Shown: positions 60,018 to 64,000 of the stretch, one piece after another
Position numbering within the stretch: position 1 is the stretch's first letter
Layout of the letters: each line of letters starts with the position of its first letter
Assembly: GCF_001545075.1 (NCBI RefSeq)
Contig: NZ_FCOB02000035.1
Location: 1-64,000 of the forward strand
Reading direction: 5' to 3'
DNA length: 64,000 nt
Source: Caballeronia ptereochthonis
GTDB taxonomy: Bacteria; Pseudomonadota; Gammaproteobacteria; Burkholderiales; Burkholderiaceae
Notes under the pieces: generated by a model
Database searches by the model: none
Seen by the model: the letters and a program-made list of their open reading frames with translations, nothing else
Told to the model about the DNA's origin: nothing
Position numbers and translations under genes: made by a program

Positions 60018-61274
60018 ATGACCACTGACTCCAACGCTTCTTCCGCGCCCGGCGCGCCCAGCTTTCCGATCACCGACGAAGTGAAGAACGCGCTCGCCAT
60101 CGCCCGGCGCGGCTGCGACGAACTGCTGATCGAGGACGAGTTCGCGCAGAAGCTCGCGAGGAGCGCCGCGACGGGCAAGCCGCTGCGCATCAAGCTCGGT
60201 CTCGATCCGACCGCGCCGGACATCCACATCGGCCATACGGTCGTGCTGAACAAGATGCGCCAGTTGCAGGACCTCGGCCATCAAGTCATTTTCCTGATCG
60301 GCGATTTCACTTCGCTGATCGGCGATCCTTCCGGCCGCAACGCGACGCGTCCGCCGCTCACGCGCGAGCAGATCGAAACCAACGCGAAGACGTACTTCGA
60401 GCAGGCGTCGCTCGTGCTCGACCGTGAAAAGACCGAAATCCGCTATAACAGCGAGTGGTCGATGCCGCTCGGCGCCGACGGCATGATCAAGCTCGCGTCG
60501 CGCTACACGGTCGCGCGCATTCTGGAGCGCGAGGACTTCACCAAGCGCTTCCAGGGCGGCGTGCCGATCTCCATCCACGAATTCCTGTACCCGCTGATGC
60601 AGGGCTACGACTCCGTCGCGCTGAATTCGGACCTCGAACTCGGCGGGACGGACCAGAAGTTCAACCTGCTCGTCGGCCGCGAGCTGCAGAAGCAGTACGG
60701 CCAGGAACAGCAGTGCATTCTGACGATGCCGCTGCTCGAAGGACTCGACGGCGTCGAGAAGATGTCGAAGTCGAAGAACAACTACGTCGGCATCAGCGAG
60801 AAGCCGACCGAGATGTTCGGCAAGCTGATGAGCATTTCCGACACGCTCATGTGGCGCTACTTCGAGCTGCTGTCGTTCCGCAGCATCGAGGAAATCGCCG
60901 GCTTCAGGAAGGAGGCCGAGGGCGGGCGCAATCCGCGCGACTTCAAGGTGATGCTCGCGCAGGAAATCGTCGCGCGCTTCCATTCGCCGGCGGACGCCGA
61001 GCGCGCGCTCGAGGACTTCAATCATCGCGCGAAGGGCGGCGTACCGGACGACATTCCGTCGGTCACGCTCGCGGGCGCGCCGCTCGCGATCGGCCAGCTG
61101 CTGAAGCAGGCGGGTCTCGTGCCGTCGACGAGCGAAGCGCTGCGCAACATCGAGCAGGGTGGCGTGAAGATCGACGGCGCGACCGTCTCCGACAAGGGTT
61201 TGAAACTCGAAGCGGGCGAGTTCGTCGTGCAGGTGGGCAAGCGCCGCTTCGCGCGCGTCACGTTGTCGGCGTGA
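60018..61274 (+). CDS. tyrS: Tyrosine--tRNA ligase
   Basis: 418 residues from MTTDSNASSA; a longer frame upstream is not family-like. Class I signatures HIGH (DIHIGHTVVLNKM) and KMSKS are intact, with the TyrRS substrate segments LGLDPTAPD and MQGYDSVALNSDLELGGTDQKFN. A C-terminal S4 RNA-binding domain ends the protein (about 352-418). It charges tRNA(Tyr). dtd follows four bases later. Confidence 0.97.
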   Translation: MTTDSNASSAPGAPSFPITDEVKNALAIARRGCDELLIEDEFAQKLARSAATGKPLRIKLGLDPTAPDIHIGHTVVLNKMRQLQDLGHQVIFLIGDFTSLIGDPSGRNATRPPLTREQIETNAKTYFEQASLVLDREKTEIRYNSEWSMPLGADGMIKLASRYTVARILEREDFTKRFQGGVPISIHEFLYPLMQGYDSVALNSDLELGGTDQKFNLLVGRELQKQYGQEQQCILTMPLLEGLDGVEKMSKSKNNYVGISEKPTEMFGKLMSISDTLMWRYFELLSFRSIEEIAGFRKEAEGGRNPRDFKVMLAQEIVARFHSPADAERALEDFNHRAKGGVPDDIPSVTLAGAPLAIGQLLKQAGLVPSTSEALRNIEQGGVKIDGATVSDKGLKLEAGEFVVQVGKRRFARVTLSA

Positions 61275-61278
61275 GCGG

Positions 61279-61737
61279 ATGATCGCGCTCATTCAGCGTG
61301 TGAAACGCGCGGACGTGCGTGTGGGCGAGCGCGTGACCGGCGCGATCGACGCGGGCCTGCTCGCGCTGGTCTGCGCCGAGCGCGGCGACAACGAAGCCGC
61401 CGCCGACAAGCTGCTCGCGAAGATGCTCGCCTACCGCGTGTTCGGCGACGCCGCCGGCAAGATGAATCTCTCCGTGCAGAACATGGACGGCGCGGGCCGC
61501 GCGGGCGGCGTGTTGCTGGTGTCGCAGTTCACGCTCGCCGCCGATACCTCGAGCGGCCTGCGCCCGAGCTTCACGCCCGCGGCGCCGCCGGACGAAGGCA
61601 AGCGGCTCTTCGAGTATTTCGTCGAGCAGGCGCGCGCGAAGCATCCGATCGTCGAGACGGGCGAATTCGGCGCGGAAATGCAGGTGTCGCTCGTGAACGA
61701 CGGGCCGGTTACCTTCTGGCTGCAAGTGCGGCCCTGA
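61279..61737 (+). CDS. dtd: D-aminoacyl-tRNA deacylase
   Basis: 152 residues. The active-site motifs GGVLLVSQFTLAAD and NDGPVTFWLQV (the Gly-Pro cross-subunit loop) are intact. Dtd removes D-tyrosine and other D-amino acids, and glycine, from tRNA. It is translationally close to tyrS, an apt link because TyrRS is a main source of D-Tyr-tRNA. Confidence 0.96.
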   Translation: MIALIQRVKRADVRVGERVTGAIDAGLLALVCAERGDNEAAADKLLAKMLAYRVFGDAAGKMNLSVQNMDGAGRAGGVLLVSQFTLAADTSSGLRPSFTPAAPPDEGKRLFEYFVEQARAKHPIVETGEFGAEMQVSLVNDGPVTFWLQVRP

Positions 61738-61750
61738 CCTCCACATTCCC

Positions 61751-62401
61751 ATGACGACCCAGGTTCTCTTCATTCGACACGGCGAAACCGACTGGAATCG
61801 CATCAAGCGCATTCAGGGGCATATCGATATTCCGCTGTCGGAGCACGGCCTGCTGCAAGCGGAGCAGGTCGGGGCGCGTCTCGCACGCGATGCGCGGCTC
61901 GATGCGGTCTATTCGAGCGATCTGCAACGCGCGCAGCAGACGGCGCGTCCTTTCGCGGATGCGCTCGGGCTCGAACTGCGCCTGTCGGAAGGCCTGCGCG
62001 AGCGGTTCTACGGCGCATTTCAGGGCCACGACAGCGACGAGATCAGCGAGAAGTTTCCCGCTGAATACGTCGAATGGCAGACGCGCGATCCGGGTTTCGC
62101 TCCGCCCGGCGACGGCGAGTCGCAGCGCGTGTTCTATCACCGCGTCGTGCATGCGATGGAGCCGATCGTCGCCGCGCATCCGGGCGGGCGCATCGCGGTT
62201 GTCGCGCATGGCGGCGTGCTCGATTGCATCTATCGGTTCGCGATGAAGCTGCCGCTCCAGGAGCCGCGCAACTGGCCGCTGCTCAATTGCGGCATCAACG
62301 TCGCGGATTACGAGAACGGCGGCGCGACGCTCGCTTCGTGGGGCGACATCGCGCATCTGTCCACCGATACCGACGACGACAACCTGCGCAAGCGCGCTTA
62401 A
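61751..62401 (+). CDS. Histidine phosphatase family protein (phosphoglycerate mutase-like)
   Basis: 216 residues. LFIRHGETDWNRIKRIQGHIDIPLSEHG carries the phospho-accepting His, and VVAHGGVLDCI the second catalytic His. Such proteins are often annotated GpmB-like but many are broad phosphatases. It follows dtd by 13 bases and overlaps the convergent MpaB-like gene by four bases. Confidence 0.92.
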   Translation: MTTQVLFIRHGETDWNRIKRIQGHIDIPLSEHGLLQAEQVGARLARDARLDAVYSSDLQRAQQTARPFADALGLELRLSEGLRERFYGAFQGHDSDEISEKFPAEYVEWQTRDPGFAPPGDGESQRVFYHRVVHAMEPIVAAHPGGRIAVVAHGGVLDCIYRFAMKLPLQEPRNWPLLNCGINVADYENGGATLASWGDIAHLSTDTDDDNLRKRA

Positions 62402-63297
62402 CCGTTCTTCGCCGCGACTCTCGATCGGGCGCGCTTCGACACGCCGTTCACGAGCGCCCAGCGCATGACGGGCGCGATCATCCTCACGCCCGGCCGCGCG
62501 ATCGCGCGACGCACGGGCGCCAGTCTCCCAAGCGCCAGCATCTCCTGCGCCCAATCCGGCAGCAAATCCACGCCCGCGCTGAAAATCAGCTTGCTCGCCG
62601 GTGTCATCGCGATGCTGGGCGTCGGCGCGCTCTTCAGCACGCGGATCACCTCCTGTGTGCGATCGCTGGCCTGCAATTGCGGGCGCATCGCCTCGAGATA
62701 GCGTTCGATTGCGGCGAACGTGGTCGGCACATCTCGCGCGCCGAGCAGTCGCGCGATCGTCGATGTCTCCTCGAAATAGCGGTCCCGATCCGCTTCGGAA
62801 AGCGCCGGGTTCACGTAGCGCAGATACGCCTTCAGAAAGCTCGACACCTCCGCGACATGCACCCACGTCAGCAAATCCGGATCGCTTGCGCGATACGCGC
62901 GCCCATCGGGTGTGATGCCCGTCACGTCGAGATGAATGTTCTTCACGCGCTCGATCAGCGCGAGCGCGTCCACGCGATTGCCGAACGTCGTGCCCGCGAC
63001 GAACGTCGCGGTGCGCCGCAGACGGCCGAGGATATCGGTGCGAAACGTCGAGTGATCCCACACGCCCGCCAGCGCGAGCGGATGCAGCGTTTGCAGCAGC
63101 AGGGCGCTGATGCCGCCCGTCATCATCGACGTGAAATCGGAATGGATCTTCCAGCAGGCGGCTTGCGGACCGAACAGGCCGGGATCGCCCGGCGGCGAAG
63201 AATAGTCGATCTTCGGGCCGCTACCGCTCGTGAGGCTCGTCACGCCTCGTGCAATCGACGAGCGCACGCGCGAGAGCAACGTCGGCTGATCGGACAT
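62398..63297 (-). CDS. Oxygenase MpaB family protein (DUF2236)
   Basis: 299 residues from MSDQPTLLSR. The domain shows in the N-terminal GPQAACWKIHSDFTSMMTGGISALLLQTLHPLALAGVWDHS and later ATFVAGTTFGNRVDALALIERVKNIH, WVHVAEVSSFLKAYLRYVNP. Family members include latex-clearing oxygenase-type haem proteins and the fungal MpaB; several His residues could bind haem. The substrate is unknown. It lies just downstream of ruvB on the same strand. Confidence 0.87.
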   Translation of the reverse strand: MSDQPTLLSRVRSSIARGVTSLTSGSGPKIDYSSPPGDPGLFGPQAACWKIHSDFTSMMTGGISALLLQTLHPLALAGVWDHSTFRTDILGRLRRTATFVAGTTFGNRVDALALIERVKNIHLDVTGITPDGRAYRASDPDLLTWVHVAEVSSFLKAYLRYVNPALSEADRDRYFEETSTIARLLGARDVPTTFAAIERYLEAMRPQLQASDRTQEVIRVLKSAPTPSIAMTPASKLIFSAGVDLLPDWAQEMLALGRLAPVRRAIARPGVRMIAPVMRWALVNGVSKRARSRVAAKNG

Positions 63298-63301
63298 GCG
63301 T

Positions 63302-64000
63302 CTAGCCGTTGTTCGTATCCCAAAGGTCGCGGATCGGACCGGCATCCGGTGCGGCGATGCCGAAATGGCGATACGTGAGCATCGTCGCGACGCGGCCGCG
63401 CGGCGTGCGCTGCAAAAAGCCCTGCTGGATGAGATACGGCTCCAACACGTCCTCGATCGTGTCGCGCTCCTCGCCGATGGCCGCAGCGAGGTTGTCCACG
63501 CCGACAGGCCCGCCGTCGAACTTGTGCAGGATGGCTTCGAGCAGCTTGCGGTCCATCAGGTCGAAGCCGACCGGATCGACGTCGAGCATCTTCAGCGCAC
63601 GGTCGGCGACATCGGCGGTGATCATGCCGTTCGCCTTCACTTCGGCGTAATCGCGCACGCGCCGCAGCAGCCGGTTCGCGATACGCGGCGTGCCGCGCGC
63701 GCGCTTCGCGATTTCCAGCGCGCCTTCGGGCACGATTTCCGCCTTCAACAGCGACGCCGAGCGCGACACGATGCGCGCCAGCTCGTTCGCGTTATAGAAC
63801 TCCAGCCGCGACACGATGCCGAAGCGATCGCGCAAGGGATTCGTCAGCATGCCGGCGCGCGTGGTCGCGCCGACGAGGGTGAACGGCTGCAGATCCAGCT
63901 TGACGCTGCGCGCGGCCGGACCTTCGCCGATCATGATGTCGATCTGATAATCCTCGAGCGCCGGATACAGAATTTCCTCGACGACCGGCGAAAGCCGGTG
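63302..64000 (-). CDS. ruvB: Holliday junction branch migration ATPase RuvB (C-terminal part, cut by window end)
   Basis: The open frame runs off the right edge, so the N-terminus and Walker motifs lie outside. The visible 232 residues include the sensor/arginine-finger region LVGATTRAGMLTNPLRDRFG, the small domain GTPRIANRLLRRVRDYA, and the C-terminal winged helix with GGPVGVDNLAAAIGEERDTIEDVLEPYLIQQGFLQRTPRGR. RuvB drives branch migration with RuvA. Truncation is only a window effect. Confidence 0.97.
   Translation of the reverse strand, partial: HRLSPVVEEILYPALEDYQIDIMIGEGPAARSVKLDLQPFTLVGATTRAGMLTNPLRDRFGIVSRLEFYNANELARIVSRSASLLKAEIVPEGALEIAKRARGTPRIANRLLRRVRDYAEVKANGMITADVADRALKMLDVDPVGFDLMDRKLLEAILHKFDGGPVGVDNLAAAIGEERDTIEDVLEPYLIQQGFLQRTPRGRVATMLTYRHFGIAAPDAGPIRDLWDTNNG

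Overview
The window is GC-rich chromosomal DNA from a beta-proteobacterium of the family Burkholderiaceae, most likely the Paraburkholderia/Caballeronia/Burkholderia group. The gene order argues for this: fmdB-like / DUF502 / aspS / nudB / clsB, ubiE / Tim44-like / ubiJ / ubiB, rplM-rpsI-erpA-anmK, and tyrS-dtd-phosphatase. So do the long biosynthetic IlvA and the class A RNase P RNA. The genus call is inference. I see no tRNA, rRNA, insertion sequence, phage gene or CRISPR array; this is mostly core genome with a few accessory metabolic modules.

Layout. 0-4.6 kb: a secreted CHRD protein, an HSL-type esterase, an EcsC protein, and an efflux pump with its MarR regulator. 4.6-8.8 kb: a D-amino-acid module, with a DSD-type PLP deaminase divergent from an RpiR regulator, D-aminoacylase and RidA. 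8.9-14.3 kb (minus strand): a secreted transglutaminase-like protein, queF, a 5'-nucleotidase and ilvA. 14.8-25 kb: a 1364-residue FAD/Fe-S oxidoreductase, HIT and DUF971 proteins, then the ubiquinone genes ubiE, ubiJ and ubiB. 24.9-29.8 kb: the fmdB-like/DUF502/aspS/nudB/clsB run. 30.1-37.3 kb: a TetR-controlled beta-oxidation operon. 37.3-46.1 kb: fdhD, a nitrate-reductase-associated protein, a PAS/LOV-GGDEF-EAL protein, a thioesterase, an Atm1-type ABC exporter and a NarK-like transporter. 46.4-52.2 kb: a LysR regulator, glutamate dehydrogenase and gltIJKL. 52.2-56.5 kb: a 59-residue YegP-like protein, a glutamine amidotransferase, pyrC, DUF3025, rnpB and OsmC. 56.7-64 kb: a small RNA gene, rplM-rpsI, erpA, anmK, tyrS, dtd, a phosphatase, an MpaB-like protein and the C-terminal part of ruvB.

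How the parts fit. The D-amino-acid module should free D-amino acids from N-acyl forms, deaminate them and clear the reactive enamine/imine intermediates. The beta-oxidation operon holds every step from acyl-CoA to acetyl-CoA, plus a crotonase whose residues fit an enoyl-CoA isomerase for unsaturated substrates. Glutamate uptake (gltIJKL) sits beside glutamate dehydrogenase.

The most interesting non-coding signals are: (i) a roughly 62-nt RNA gene upstream of rplM with its own promoter and terminator and an anti-Shine-Dalgarno sequence in a hairpin loop; (ii) a 35-bp-arm inverted repeat inside the beta-oxidation operon; (iii) several clean palindromic operators next to regulator genes; (iv) a terminator between gltI and gltJ. 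The most interesting protein signal is a LOV-like PAS domain, with the photoactive cysteine kept but the switching glutamine lost, in a protein whose diguanylate cyclase and phosphodiesterase motifs both look intact.
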